From: Yimella sp. cx-51
Lineage (GTDB): Bacteria; Actinomycetota; Actinomycetes; Actinomycetales; Dermatophilaceae
Reading direction: 5' to 3'
NCBI RefSeq assembly: GCF_017654605.1
Contig: NZ_CP072113.1
Span: 2,542,001-2,606,000 of the forward strand
Length of the DNA: 64,000 nucleotides
Positions 1 through 8,670 of the stretch are shown here, one piece after another. The notes beneath the pieces are model-generated. The model made no database searches. It worked only from the letters and a program-made list of their open reading frames with translations, and had not been told where the DNA came from. Within the stretch, counting starts at the first letter, position 1, and each line of letters opens with the position of its first letter. The translations under genes and the position numbers were made by a program.

Positions 1-306
1 CATCGGCAGGCTCTGCGAGAGCGCGCAGCCGATGGAGGCGAGGGCGTAGACCGAGAGTCCCGCCAGCATCACCGGACGCCTGCCGACGGCGTCCGAGATC
101 GGACCGTGGAAGGGGCTCATCGCCGCGAACGCGAGCATGTAGGCGGTGACGACGAGTTGCATCTGGTCGGCATCGACCGCGAACTCGTTGCCCATACGGG
201 TGAACGCCGGGAAAGGGGTGTCGATGCTGAAGGGTCCGAGCATCGACAGGGACGCGAGCACCACCAGCAGTAGCCACAATCGTCCGGCCGCCTGCTTCTC
301 GGTCAC
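1..306 (-). CDS. MFS drug-resistance-type transporter, N-terminal part (Bcr/CflA-like)
   Basis: This is the first 102 codons of a membrane transporter that runs off the left edge of the window. The GTG start at 306-304 follows a GGGAGG ribosome site a few bases upstream. The translation shows a first membrane helix (residues about 9-24, rich in Leu/Val) followed by SIDTPFPAF, then the loop-2/3 motif GPISDAVGRRPVML, the MFS signature G-x-x-x-D-x-x-G-R-R. The SIDTPFPAF segment just after TM1 resembles Bcr/CflA multidrug efflux proteins. The substrate cannot be told from this fragment. Confidence 0.8.
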   Translation of the reverse strand, partial: MTEKQAAGRLWLLLVVLASLSMLGPFSIDTPFPAFTRMGNEFAVDADQMQLVVTAYMLAFAAMSPFHGPISDAVGRRPVMLAGLSVYALASIGCALSQSLPM

Positions 307-330
307 CCTCGTCCTCCCGTCTCAATGGCG

Positions 331-356
331 AAGGCCCCGACCGGAGCCGGGGCCTT
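331..356 (-). terminator. Hairpin terminator after tRNA-Tyr
   Basis: AAGGCCCCG (331-339) pairs perfectly with CGGGGCCTT (348-356) around an 8-nt loop. It lies directly downstream of tRNA-Tyr on the minus strand and before the transporter start. There is no T-tract, as is usual for GC-rich actinobacterial terminators. Confidence 0.65.
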
Positions 357-363
357 CTGTACA

Positions 364-447
364 TGGTGCCAGGTGAAGGATTCGAACCTTCGAAGCTTTC
401 GCGACGGATTTACAGTCCGCTCCCATTGGCCGCTCGGGCAACCTGGC
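364..447 (-). tRNA. tRNA-Tyr (anticodon GTA)
   Basis: The minus strand folds as a class II tRNA: acceptor stem GCCAGGT/ACCTGGC, D arm GAGC, anticodon loop CTGTAAA with GTA (complement at 411-413), a long variable arm, T loop TTCGAAT and an encoded 3' CCA (complement TGG at 364-366). The long variable arm and GTA anticodon are those of bacterial tRNA-Tyr. Confidence 0.97.
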
Positions 448-608
448 ATGAGTGCGCGTGCAAGAGTAGCAATCCAGGTGGCTGCGGGCCAATCGGATGC
501 CGCTCGTCCCAGCACTACCGTGCGGGCCTTACTGGGCGGCATGGGGTCAGGACCGGTCAGGCATACTCGCTGCCACGTCCAACCGACCCGAAACTCCAGG
601 GAGCAGCC

Positions 609-1106
609 ATGGCCGATTCATCGTTCGACATCGTCAGCAAGGTCGACAAGCAGGAGGTCAGCAACGCGCTGACGCAGGCGGCCAAGGAGATCTCGACCCG
701 TTACGACTTCAAGAATGTCGACGCCAAGTTGGAGTGGTCTGGCGAGAAGATCCTGATGGAGGCCAACGCCACCGAGCGCTGCCTCGCGGTGCTGGACGTG
801 TTCCAGACCAAGCTGGTCAAGCGCGGCGTCTCGCTGAAGTCGATCGAGCTCAGCAACGACGGCGAGCCGAAGCTCTTCGGCAAGATCTACCGGCTCGAAG
901 GCTCCCTTAAGGAGGGTCTGTCGCAGGAGAATGCCAAGAAGATCAGCAAGATCATCCGCGACGAAGGCCCCAAGTCGGTCAAGGCACGCATCGAAGGCGA
1001 CGAACTCAAGGTCAGCTCCAAGTCGCGCGACGACCTGCAGGAAGTGCAACGGCTGCTGAAGGCGTCCGACCTGGACGTCGCGCTGCAGTACACCAACTAC
1101 CGCTGA
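609..1106 (+). CDS. yajQ: YajQ family nucleotide-binding protein (UPF0234)
   Basis: A 165-residue soluble protein, the usual length for the YajQ family. The start is MADSSFDIVSKVDKQEV, with a GGGAG ribosome site just upstream; the longer open frame runs back through tRNA-Tyr and is not used. Family hallmarks are the N-terminal SFDIVSKVD, the central ISTRYDF and the C-terminal VALQYTNYR. Family members have two ferredoxin-like folds and bind nucleotides; some are reported as cyclic-di-GMP effectors. The role here is not known. It is transcribed alone, and between the tRNA and its start (448-608) I see only promoter-sized sequence. Confidence 0.93.
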   Translation: MADSSFDIVSKVDKQEVSNALTQAAKEISTRYDFKNVDAKLEWSGEKILMEANATERCLAVLDVFQTKLVKRGVSLKSIELSNDGEPKLFGKIYRLEGSLKEGLSQENAKKISKIIRDEGPKSVKARIEGDELKVSSKSRDDLQEVQRLLKASDLDVALQYTNYR

Positions 1107-1136
1107 CCCCTCGGGGTCAGTTGGGTGTAGCAACGC

Positions 1137-1186
1137 GAGTTGGGGTGCACAGCGGGAGGTAGAGCACCCGCTGCGCACCCAAACTC
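1137..1186. terminator. Imperfect 20-bp inverted repeat between convergent genes
   Basis: Arms 1137-1156 and 1167-1186 match at 18 of 20 positions around a 10-nt loop. The element lies between the convergent yajQ and permease genes, so it probably ends transcription both ways. A second small hairpin, TGACCCC-TC-GGGGTCA (1104-1119), overlaps the yajQ stop codon. The arm length and near-palindromic form also suit a dispersed repeat. Confidence 0.55.
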
Positions 1187-1212
1187 ATGCTCAGGTCCGC
1201 TGAATTCGGACG

Positions 1213-2697
1213 TCAGTGGCGACGCAGGTCTGCCTTCAACGGGTCGATCTTCGGCTGCTTGGTGACCAGCTTGTGACCCCACCAGAGGGCGAGGAAGAGC
1301 GGCAGGCCGATGTACGACGACAGCAGCGCCTTGATGTCGGGGCTGTCGGTGAGCCAGGCGTCGTAGTTCTGGCCGGCGATCACGATCACGCACATGCCGA
1401 GTGCCACCAACGGCCCGAGCGGGAACCACCGCGCCCGGAAGGGCAGGTCGTCCAGTGATTTGCCCTGAGCAACGTAAGCCTGGCGGAACTTGAAGTGGCT
1501 CCAGGCGATGCCGCACCAGGTGATGAATCCAGCCAGGCCGGACGCGTTGACCAACCAGGTGTAGGCCACGCCGTCGCCGGCGAGACTGGTGATGAAGCAC
1601 AGCGCACCGATGGCGGTGGTGGCCACCAGGGCCGGCAGCGGGATGCCGTGCTTGGTCAGCCGGGTGAAGATCGCCGGGGCCTGACCGTTGCGCGCCAGGC
1701 CGTGCAGCATGCGGGTCGAGGCGTAGAGGCCCGAGCTTCCGGCCGAGAGAATCGCGGTGAGGATGACGGCGTTCATGACGGCCGCGGCACCTGCGATACC
1801 GGCCCGCTCGAAGACGAGGGTGAACGGCGCGACGGTGATGTCACCGGTCTCGGCGGACGACAGCAGGCGCTTGTCGGTGTACGGAATCAGGAATCCGATC
1901 ACCGCGATGGCACCGATGTAGAAGAGCAGGATGCGCCAGAAGACCGCGCGGATCGCTTTGGGAATGACGCGCTCGGGGTGCTCGGCCTCGCCGGAGGCGA
2001 CCGCCACCATCTCGGTGCCCTGGAAGGAGAACCCGGCGATCATGAAGATCGACAGGATGGCCGGCACTCCCCCGACGAAGGGCGCTTCACCCTCCGTCCA
2101 GTTGGAGAAGCCGGGCGAATCGCCACCCATGATGCCGAGGATCATCAGCAGGCCCACGCCGAGGAAGACGATGACGGTGATGACCTTCACCGCGGAAAAG
2201 ATGAACTCGCCTTCGCCGAAAGCCTTGACGGTGAAGGCGTTGAGCGCGAACAGGATCGTCAGGAAGATCGCCGACCAGACCCACGACTGGACGTCGGGGA
2301 ACCAGTACTTCATCACCAACGCAGCGGCCACAAGTTCGGCGGCGACGGTGATCGCCCAGTTGAACCAGTAGTTCCAGCCCTGCGCGAATCCGAAGGAGGG
2401 CGAGACGAAGCGCTTGCCGTACGCCTGGAAGGAGTCGGACAGCGGCAGATAGGTCGACATCTCGCCGAGGCTCTGCATGAGCAGGAAGACCATGAGGCCG
2501 ATCGCCGCGTACGCCAGCAGCGCGCCGCCCGGGCCGGCATCGCTGATCGTTGCGCCGGAGGCGAGGAAGAGCCCCGTGCCGATCGCACCACCGATCGCGA
2601 TCATGTTGAGATGGCGCGCCTTCAGATGCCGGTTCAACGGCCCTGCGGCGTGGCCGGATTCGGCCGGTTGTTCGACGTCCTGCTGCGTTTCGCGCAC
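1213..2697 (-). CDS. Amino acid permease (APC superfamily, AAT family)
   Basis: A 494-residue membrane transporter with about 12 hydrophobic segments. The N terminus carries the AAT signature (LNRHLKARHLNMIAIGG, then GTGLFLASG), typical of proton-coupled amino acid importers such as GabP, LysP, AroP and AnsP. I take the GTG start at 2697 (VRETQQ), which follows GAGAGG; the frame stays open about 60 codons further upstream, but that stretch has no membrane or domain character. The substrate is not assignable from sequence alone. It is divergent from the glycosidase gene, with 142 bp between their starts for both promoters. Confidence 0.88.
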   Translation of the reverse strand: MRETQQDVEQPAESGHAAGPLNRHLKARHLNMIAIGGAIGTGLFLASGATISDAGPGGALLAYAAIGLMVFLLMQSLGEMSTYLPLSDSFQAYGKRFVSPSFGFAQGWNYWFNWAITVAAELVAAALVMKYWFPDVQSWVWSAIFLTILFALNAFTVKAFGEGEFIFSAVKVITVIVFLGVGLLMILGIMGGDSPGFSNWTEGEAPFVGGVPAILSIFMIAGFSFQGTEMVAVASGEAEHPERVIPKAIRAVFWRILLFYIGAIAVIGFLIPYTDKRLLSSAETGDITVAPFTLVFERAGIAGAAAVMNAVILTAILSAGSSGLYASTRMLHGLARNGQAPAIFTRLTKHGIPLPALVATTAIGALCFITSLAGDGVAYTWLVNASGLAGFITWCGIAWSHFKFRQAYVAQGKSLDDLPFRARWFPLGPLVALGMCVIVIAGQNYDAWLTDSPDIKALLSSYIGLPLFLALWWGHKLVTKQPKIDPLKADLRRH

Positions 2698-2839
2698 GGC
2701 TGACCTCTCGTCGACGGATCCCCGCCGGCGGCCGAACGCGGGCAGGTGATCGGCCACAACGTACTGCCTCAGCCGCCTCCTGCCCACCCTCGTTCCACGA
2801 ACGACACCGACGCCCAGACCACCTCGGTAACGTCTGGCC

Positions 2840-4159
2840 ATGCGTAAGAAGATGCTCGCCGCCTCCGGACTGCTCGCCATCACCGCTGCGTCCTACCTGC
2901 GCACACCGAAACTGCCCGAGGTCTCGCCCCTACCGGACGACTTCCGCTGGGGCATCGCACTGGCGGGTTTCCAGAGCGAGGGCCACTCCCCCGACTCGAA
3001 CTGGAAGCGCTACAGCGACAGTCGCGCGCCGATGATCAGCGACGAGGTGGCTGACGCCGCCGACTGGCTGAACCGCGTGGAGGAGGATGTCGCGCGCGCG
3101 AAGGATCTCGGCATCGGGTATTTCCGGTACTCCGTGGAGTGGGCGCGCACCGAACCTGTCATCGGCACGGTGGACGCCGAGGGTTTCGCCTTCTACGACC
3201 ACGTGATCGAGACCGTCGAGGCTGCTGGCCTGAAGCCCATGATCACCCTCGACCACTGGGTCTATCCGGGCTGGCTGCTCGACCGCGGTGGGTGGCTCGG
3301 CGCCGATGTCGTCGACCTCTGGCTGGCCCACGCCGAGCGCGTGGTCAGACGGTACGCGGGCCGCGGCGTCACCTGGATCACGATCAACGAGCCCGGCGTC
3401 TACGTCGACTTCGAGCAGCAGAATCGCCGTTTCGACCGAAAGCAACGCGACCTGATGCGTAGGCGTCTGGTCGAGGCACATCGCGGGGCATACGCACTCA
3501 TCAAGGAGCTCGACCCGGGCGCGTGGGCCACGAGCAACCTGGCGATCCTGCCGCCGCCGCTGCACTGGGCCGACGACCGGTGGTTCCTCGACAAGACCGT
3601 CGACACGATGGACTTCCTCGGCATCGACTACTACTACGGCCTGAGCGCCGACAATCTCACCGCTCGGCATGCCCTCGACGAACAGTTGTGGCGCATCCGC
3701 ATGCAGCCCGACAGCCTGCTGCACCAGTTGCGGGTCTACCACCGCAAGGTGCCCCACCTACCGATCTGGATCATCGAGAACGGCGTCTGCACCGACGACG
3801 GCAAGCCCCGTTTCGACGGCCTGACGCGCAGCCGCCACCTGCAAGAGCACCTCTACTACCTGCAATTCGCGCGCGACGAAGGCATCCCGATCATCGGCTA
3901 CAACTACTGGTCGCTCACCGACAACTACGAGTGGGGCTCCTACCGTCCCCGCTTCGGGCTCTACACCGTCGATGTCACCTCCGACCCCGACAAGGAACGC
4001 AAGCCCACCGACGCCGTCGCCACCTACACCGCTGCGATCGCCAGCCATGGCGTGCCGCCGGGCTTCCGCCCGACCTCCCGGCCCGCCTGGGGCGTCTTCG
4101 CGGCGCCGTGGCGCACCACCTATGGACGCCTCTTCGGACGAAGAGTTACCGGCGAGTAG
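2840..4159 (+). CDS. Glycoside hydrolase family 1 (beta-glucosidase-like), membrane-anchored or exported
   Basis: A 439-residue family 1 glycosidase. An N-terminal hydrophobic segment (residues about 6-20, preceded by RKK) suggests export or anchoring. Catalytic motifs are present: the acid/base Glu in TINEPG (about residue 180) and the nucleophile Glu in IIENG (about residue 315). FQSEG corresponds to the family's substrate-binding Gln segment, and GYNYWSLTDNYEW is the usual late family motif. Family 1 enzymes hydrolyse beta-glucosides, beta-galactosides or related compounds; the exact substrate is unknown. No strong ribosome site precedes the ATG. Malate synthase follows 109 bp downstream. 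Confidence 0.88.
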   Translation: MRKKMLAASGLLAITAASYLRTPKLPEVSPLPDDFRWGIALAGFQSEGHSPDSNWKRYSDSRAPMISDEVADAADWLNRVEEDVARAKDLGIGYFRYSVEWARTEPVIGTVDAEGFAFYDHVIETVEAAGLKPMITLDHWVYPGWLLDRGGWLGADVVDLWLAHAERVVRRYAGRGVTWITINEPGVYVDFEQQNRRFDRKQRDLMRRRLVEAHRGAYALIKELDPGAWATSNLAILPPPLHWADDRWFLDKTVDTMDFLGIDYYYGLSADNLTARHALDEQLWRIRMQPDSLLHQLRVYHRKVPHLPIWIIENGVCTDDGKPRFDGLTRSRHLQEHLYYLQFARDEGIPIIGYNYWSLTDNYEWGSYRPRFGLYTVDVTSDPDKERKPTDAVATYTAAIASHGVPPGFRPTSRPAWGVFAAPWRTTYGRLFGRRVTGE

Positions 4160-4268
4160 CCTCGGGATGCAGTGGCCACCCGCTGAGCGCATCGATATAC
4201 CTACCCAGAGCCCGCAAGCCCGCGGTGACAGGCTGTAATGAAGGCAGACCGTCCGAGAGAGGAATCCC

Positions 4269-6446
4269 ATGACCGAGCGCGTGAACGTCGGCGACCTGCA
4301 GGTCGACAAGACCCTGGTCGACTTCATCAACAACGAGGCACTGCCCAAGACCTCGGTTGATCCGGACGCCTATTGGAAGGGCTTCGCCGAGGTCTTTACC
4401 GAGTTCGCTCCGCGCAACCGTGAGTTGCTCGCCGTGCGCGATGAGCTGCAGACCAAGCTGGACGACTACTACAAGGCCCACCCGGGCAAGCAGAACCTCG
4501 ACGAATACATCCCCTTCCTGAAGGAGATCGGCTACCTGGTCGAGGAGCCCGCGAGCGACGTGCGGGTGCGCACCCAGAACGTCGACCCCGAGATCAGCGA
4601 GGTCGCCGGACCGCAGCTGGTGGTGCCGGTGCTCAACCGCCGCTTCGCGATCAACGCCGCCAACGCACGCTGGGGATCGCTCTACGACGCGCTCTACGGC
4701 ACCAACGCGATCAGCGAGGACGGTGGCGCCGAGAAGGGCTCCTCCTACAACCGCGTGCGCGGCGACAAGGTGATCGCCTGGGGTCGCGACTTCCTCGACC
4801 AGGCTGTGCCGCTGGCCACCGGTTCGCACAAGGATGTCACCAAGTACGCCGCCGGCGACGACTTCCGCGCCACCCTGGAGAACGGCGAGGTGGTCGGCCT
4901 GGCCGACGACGCCGCCTACCTCGGCTTTGCCGGTGATACCGATGCTCCGACCGGAATCCTGTTGGTGCACAACGGAATGCACATCGAGATCCAGGTCGAC
5001 GCGTCCACCCCAGTCGGTTCCACCGACAAGGCTGGCGTCAAGGACATCGTGCTGGAATCGGCCGTCACCGCGATCATGGACCTCGAAGACTCCGTGGCCG
5101 CCGTCGACGGCGAGGACAAGGTGGTCGGCTACCGCAACTGGCTGCTGCTCAACGACGGCAGCGCCAGCGAGGAGATGCGCAAGGGAGACAAGACCTTCAC
5201 CCGCACCCTTAACGCCGACCGCACCTGGACCGGCCGCGACGGCAACGAGGTGCGTCTGCCCGGGCGCGTCGTGATGCTCTCGCGCAATGTCGGCCACCTG
5301 ATGACCAACCCGGCCGTGCTCGACAAGGACGGCAACGAGATGCCCGAAGGCATCCTCGACGCCCTCGTCACCAGCCTCTGCGCGATTCCTGGTCTTGATG
5401 ACAAGAATGAGAAGCGTAATTCTCGCACCGGCTCCGTTTACATCGTCAAGCCCAAGCAGCACGGTCCCGACGAAGTGAAGCTGACCAACGACCTCTTCGG
5501 CGCGGTGGAGAAGGTGCTCAGCCTGCCGGAGTTCACCCTCAAGGTCGGCATCATGGACGAGGAGCGCCGCACCACGGTCAACCTCGGCGCGTGCATCGCG
5601 CAGGTGCCCGACCGCATCATCTTCATCAACACCGGCTTCCTCGACCGCACCGGCGACGAGATCCACACCTCCATGCAGGCCGGCCCGATGATCCGTAAGG
5701 CGGAGATGAAGAACGCCACGTGGATGCAGGCCTACGAGGACTGGAATGTCGACACCGGCATCGCCCTCGGCCTGCCCGGCCACGCCCAGATCGGCAAGGG
5801 CATGTGGGCGATGACCGAGCAGATGGCCGAGATGCTGGAGCAGAAGATCGGTCACCCGAAGGCGGGTGCCAACACCGCGTGGGTGCCCTCGCCCACCGGC
5901 GCCACGTTGCACGCCACGCACTACCACCAGGTGGATGCCCGCGAGCAGCAGGCGAAGATCGCCGAGGGTGGCCGCCGCGCGAAGTTGGAAGACCTGCTCG
6001 ACGTGCCGGTCGCGGACGACGCGAACTGGTCGGAGGAGGAGAAGCGCAACGAGGTCGACAACTCCTGCCAGTCGATCCTGGGCTACGTCGTGCGCTGGGT
6101 GCAGGACGGCGTCGGCTGCTCCAAGGTGCCCGACATCAACGACGTCGACCTCATGGAAGACCGCGCCACCTGCCGTATCTCCAGCCAGCTATTGGCCAAC
6201 TGGCTGCACCACGGCGTCGTCGACGAGGCCTTCATCATCGACTCGCTCACGCGTATGGCCCCGGTGGTCGACCGGCAGAACGAGAGCGACCGTGGCTACC
6301 AGCCGATGGGCCCCTACTTCGACCAGTCGCTGGCCTGGTGCGCAGCACGTGACCTGATCCTGCAGGGCACGAAGTCGCCCAGCGGTTACACCGAGCCGCT
6401 GCTGCACTCCTACCGCCGCAAGCTGAAGGAGACCCCGGGCCTCTGA
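4269..6446 (+). CDS. glcB: Malate synthase G
   Basis: A 725-residue cytosolic enzyme that condenses glyoxylate with acetyl-CoA to give malate, the usual size for the G isoform. Family motifs are continuous: [15 protein letters not shown] (Mg and glyoxylate region), [57 protein letters not shown] and [13 protein letters not shown], which holds the catalytic Asp. The ATG follows GAGAGGAATCCC. It is not beside an isocitrate lyase here, so glyoxylate may come from elsewhere, for example the allantoin unit about 30 kb away in this window. Confidence 0.97.
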   Translation: MTERVNVGDLQVDKTLVDFINNEALPKTSVDPDAYWKGFAEVFTEFAPRNRELLAVRDELQTKLDDYYKAHPGKQNLDEYIPFLKEIGYLVEEPASDVRVRTQNVDPEISEVAGPQLVVPVLNRRFAINAANARWGSLYDALYGTNAISEDGGAEKGSSYNRVRGDKVIAWGRDFLDQAVPLATGSHKDVTKYAAGDDFRATLENGEVVGLADDAAYLGFAGDTDAPTGILLVHNGMHIEIQVDASTPVGSTDKAGVKDIVLESAVTAIMDLEDSVAAVDGEDKVVGYRNWLLLNDGSASEEMRKGDKTFTRTLNADRTWTGRDGNEVRLPGRVVMLSRNVGHLMTNPAVLDKDGNEMPEGILDALVTSLCAIPGLDDKNEKRNSRTGSVYIVKPKQHGPDEVKLTNDLFGAVEKVLSLPEFTLKVGIMDEERRTTVNLGACIAQVPDRIIFINTGFLDRTGDEIHTSMQAGPMIRKAEMKNATWMQAYEDWNVDTGIALGLPGHAQIGKGMWAMTEQMAEMLEQKIGHPKAGANTAWVPSPTGATLHATHYHQVDAREQQAKIAEGGRRAKLEDLLDVPVADDANWSEEEKRNEVDNSCQSILGYVVRWVQDGVGCSKVPDINDVDLMEDRATCRISSQLLANWLHHGVVDEAFIIDSLTRMAPVVDRQNESDRGYQPMGPYFDQSLAWCAARDLILQGTKSPSGYTEPLLHSYRRKLKETPGL

Positions 6447-6462
6447 GCGGCTCGCCACCACA

Positions 6463-6524
6463 AGAATCCGCGTGAGTTTCTGGCCTTCGTTCGCGCACGA
6501 AGGCCACAAACTCACGCGGATTCT
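6463..6524. terminator. Long 27-bp inverted repeat between glcB and tetR
   Basis: Arms 6463-6489 and 6498-6524 pair over 27 bp with a single mismatch around an 8-nt loop. The element fills the gap between the convergent glcB and TetR genes and would end transcription in both directions. The stem is longer than a normal terminator, so a small dispersed palindromic element is an alternative. Confidence 0.7.
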
Positions 6525-6551
6525 GTTGTGTTCCAGCCTGTTCGGGAGGGG

Positions 6552-7142
6552 TCAGCGGTCGGAGCCGACCATCTGCAGGGCCACCTGGGCGAAGTGATCG
6601 GCGATGCGGTCGGGCGTCCAGCGTGCGCCGGGGAGGTACCAGCGAGCGACGTCGACGCACATGCCGGAGATGGCGTTGGCGGTCATCGCGATCTCGGTCG
6701 TGGAGAACTCCCCTGCGTCCACCCCGGCCTGTACGGTGGTGCGCAATGCGCCCTGGATCCGCTGGCGCAGGGCCTCGATCTCGGTGCGGTGCTCAGGGGT
6801 GAGCGCCTCGAGTTCGTAGTTGACCACCCTGGCCGCCTCGTGATCGGCGGCGTGGGCCAGCACCAGTCGCCGGACGATCTCGCGCAATCGGTGCGTCGGG
6901 CCGCCGTCACTGGCCGCGGCGTCCTCGACAGCCGACGCGATCTCCTGGTGACCGAGACGACTGATCTCGAAGAGCATCGCCTCTTTGGAGCGGTGATGGA
7001 CGTAGACCCCCGCCGGCGACAGACCCGCCGCGGACGCGATGTCTCGCGTGGTCGTGCCGTGAAATCCCTTGTCGGCGAACGACTTCCGCGCCGCCAACAG
7101 GAGGCGGTCACGCGTGGAGGCAAGGTCGGTCATCGCACTCAT
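6552..7142 (-). CDS. TetR/AcrR family regulator (acyl-CoA metabolism)
   Basis: A 196-residue repressor. The N-terminal helix-turn-helix is typical TetR: FADKGFHGTTTRDIASAAGLS, then GVYVHHRSKEAML. The C-terminal ligand domain resembles regulators of fatty-acid or branched-chain acyl-CoA genes. It is divergent from the acyl-CoA dehydrogenase at 7244, and the gap between them holds a palindrome of the kind used by such regulators, so it probably represses both itself and that gene, released by an acyl-CoA ligand (inference). ATG at 7142 is used; a second ATG three codons later (7133) is possible. Confidence 0.88.
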   Translation of the reverse strand: MSAMTDLASTRDRLLLAARKSFADKGFHGTTTRDIASAAGLSPAGVYVHHRSKEAMLFEISRLGHQEIASAVEDAAASDGGPTHRLREIVRRLVLAHAADHEAARVVNYELEALTPEHRTEIEALRQRIQGALRTTVQAGVDAGEFSTTEIAMTANAISGMCVDVARWYLPGARWTPDRIADHFAQVALQMVGSDR

Positions 7143-7190
7143 TCTGCTTTCTCTTCAGGTGCGTTGACGAGCCTGCCCGAGAATGAGACG

Positions 7191-7206
7191 CTAAGCAAGC
7201 GCTTAG
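7191..7206. promoter_or_regulatory. Probable TetR operator, CTAAGC-N4-GCTTAG
   Basis: CTAAGCAAGCGCTTAG is an inverted repeat with perfect 6-bp arms, placed midway between the divergent TetR gene and the acyl-CoA dehydrogenase. AAGC/GCTT-type palindromes are common operators of TetR regulators of fatty-acid degradation in actinobacteria. Binding by the neighbouring TetR is inferred from position. Confidence 0.65.
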
Positions 7207-7243
7207 TCAGCGCCTTTCACAGCTCAAGAACGGAAGTCTTTTC

Positions 7244-8389
7244 ATGCCCCGCAATGTGTACACCGAGGACCACGAAGCTTTCCGCGCATCGGTGCGCGAG
7301 TTCGTCGACCGCACCCTCAAGCCGCGCGCTGAGGAGATGCTCGAGCAGAAGGTCGTCCCGCGTGACATCTGGAAAGAAGCCGGACGTCAGGGCCTGCTCG
7401 GTCTCGACATCCCCGAAGAGTTCGGCGGCGCCGGCGCGGACGACTACCGCTTCAACGCCATCTCGGCCGAGGAGATCTCCGGTTTCAACGCGGCGGTGGC
7501 GAGTTGTTTCGGCATCCACTCCGACGTCTGCCCGCCCTACGTGGTCGACCTCGGCACCCAGGAGCAGAAAGAGCGTTGGCTGCCGGGCATGGCGGCGGGC
7601 GACCTGATCTGCGCGATCGGCATGACCGAGCCGTCGGGCGGCTCTGACCTGGCTGCGCTGAAGACCACCGGCGTCCGCGATGGCGACGACTGGATCATCA
7701 ACGGCTCCAAGACCTTCATCACCAACGGTCACCAGTGCGACCTGGCGATCGTGGCCGTGCGCACCGACGCCAGCAAGGGCGCCAAGGGCATCACGCTGTT
7801 CATGCTGGAGAAGGACATGCCCGGTTTCACCAAGGGCAACAAGCTCGACAAGGTCGGCCAGACCGAGTCGGACACCTCGGAGTTGTTCTTCGACAACGTG
7901 CGCGTGCCGGACGCCAACCGCCTGGGCGAAGAGGGCATGGGCTTCATTGCGATGATGCAGCGTCTGCCGCAGGAGCGCGTCGGCGCAGCGGTTTCGAATG
8001 TCGCGCACGCCAAGCAGATCCTGGCCGAGACGATCGAGTACACCAAGGAGCGCAAGGCCTTCGGTCAGCCGATCGGCGCCTTCCAGCACAACAAGTTCAA
8101 GATCGCCGAGCTGGTCACCCAGATCGAGGTCACCGAGGCGTATGTCGACGACTGCGTCGCGGCGCACGCTGAAGGCAAGCTGACCCCGATCGACGCGGCG
8201 AAGGCCAAGTGGTTCTCGGCCGAGGTGCAGAACAAGGTGCTGGACGAGTGCGTGCAGTTGCACGGCGGATACGGCTTCATGAACGAGTACCGCGTGGCCC
8301 GCGCTTGGCGGGATGCTCGGGTCACCAAGATCTGGGCGGGCTCGAATGAAATCATGAAGGAACTGATCGGCCGCGACCTCGGTCTCTGA
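7244..8389 (+). CDS. Acyl-CoA dehydrogenase (long-chain type)
   Basis: A 381-residue FAD enzyme for the first, alpha-beta dehydrogenation step of beta-oxidation. Motifs: EEFGGAGADDYR, IGMTEPSGGSDLAALKT (flavin binding), KTFITNGHQCDLAIV, and ERKAFGQPIGAFQ. The C-terminal segment reads KIWAGSNEIMKELI, with no Glu where medium-chain enzymes carry their base. Instead LPQERVGAA has the Glu used by long-chain and isovaleryl-type enzymes. Its last two codons and stop lie inside the first copy of an 87-bp tandem repeat. The upstream palindrome suggests control by the divergent TetR. Confidence 0.92.
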   Translation: MPRNVYTEDHEAFRASVREFVDRTLKPRAEEMLEQKVVPRDIWKEAGRQGLLGLDIPEEFGGAGADDYRFNAISAEEISGFNAAVASCFGIHSDVCPPYVVDLGTQEQKERWLPGMAAGDLICAIGMTEPSGGSDLAALKTTGVRDGDDWIINGSKTFITNGHQCDLAIVAVRTDASKGAKGITLFMLEKDMPGFTKGNKLDKVGQTESDTSELFFDNVRVPDANRLGEEGMGFIAMMQRLPQERVGAAVSNVAHAKQILAETIEYTKERKAFGQPIGAFQHNKFKIAELVTQIEVTEAYVDDCVAAHAEGKLTPIDAAKAKWFSAEVQNKVLDECVQLHGGYGFMNEYRVARAWRDARVTKIWAGSNEIMKELIGRDLGL

Positions 8390-8640
8390 CGGAGCCTGAA
8401 CGAAGGTTGTCGGCGACGAAGGAGCCGGCGGCCGCAGTGGAGGTCGAGGAAGAGACCAAGAAGGTTCGGTCTCTGACGGAGCCTGAACGAGGTTGTCGGC
8501 GACGAAGGAGCCGGCGGCCGCAGTGGAGGGCGAGGAAGAGACCAAGAAGGTTCGGTCTCTGACGGAGCCTGAACGAAGGTTGTCGGCGACGAAGGAGCCG
8601 GCGGCCGCAGTGGAGGGCGAGGAAGAGACCAAGAAGGTTC
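8381..8640. repeat. Three-copy tandem repeat of 87/86/87 bp
   Basis: Copies run 8381-8467, 8468-8553 and 8554-8640 and each begins GGTCTCTGACGGAGCCTGAA. They are nearly identical: copy 2 lacks one A (AACGAGG for AACGAAGG), and copy 1 has GGAGGTCG where copies 2 and 3 have GGAGGGCG. The first copy starts inside the acyl-CoA dehydrogenase gene and supplies its stop codon. The copies abut directly with no spacers. Open frames exist through the array on both strands, but the 1-bp length difference breaks any common frame, so I do not call a protein. Confidence 0.9.
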
Positions 8641-8670
8641 GGGTTGTAAGGCTCGCCGCAAAGAACCATC

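Noticed and set aside
4146-5927. 593-residue open frame on the minus strand across malate synthase
   Set aside because: It is the high-GC shadow of glcB: rich in His, Val, Gly and Asp, no domain, and the plus-strand gene is certain.
7217-8632. 471-residue minus-strand frame through the acyl-CoA dehydrogenase and tandem repeat
   Set aside because: The repeat translates to low-complexity Ser/Pro/Ala units and the rest is an antisense of the dehydrogenase.
8381-8640. CRISPR array
   Set aside because: The 87-bp units abut with no spacers and no cas genes are near.
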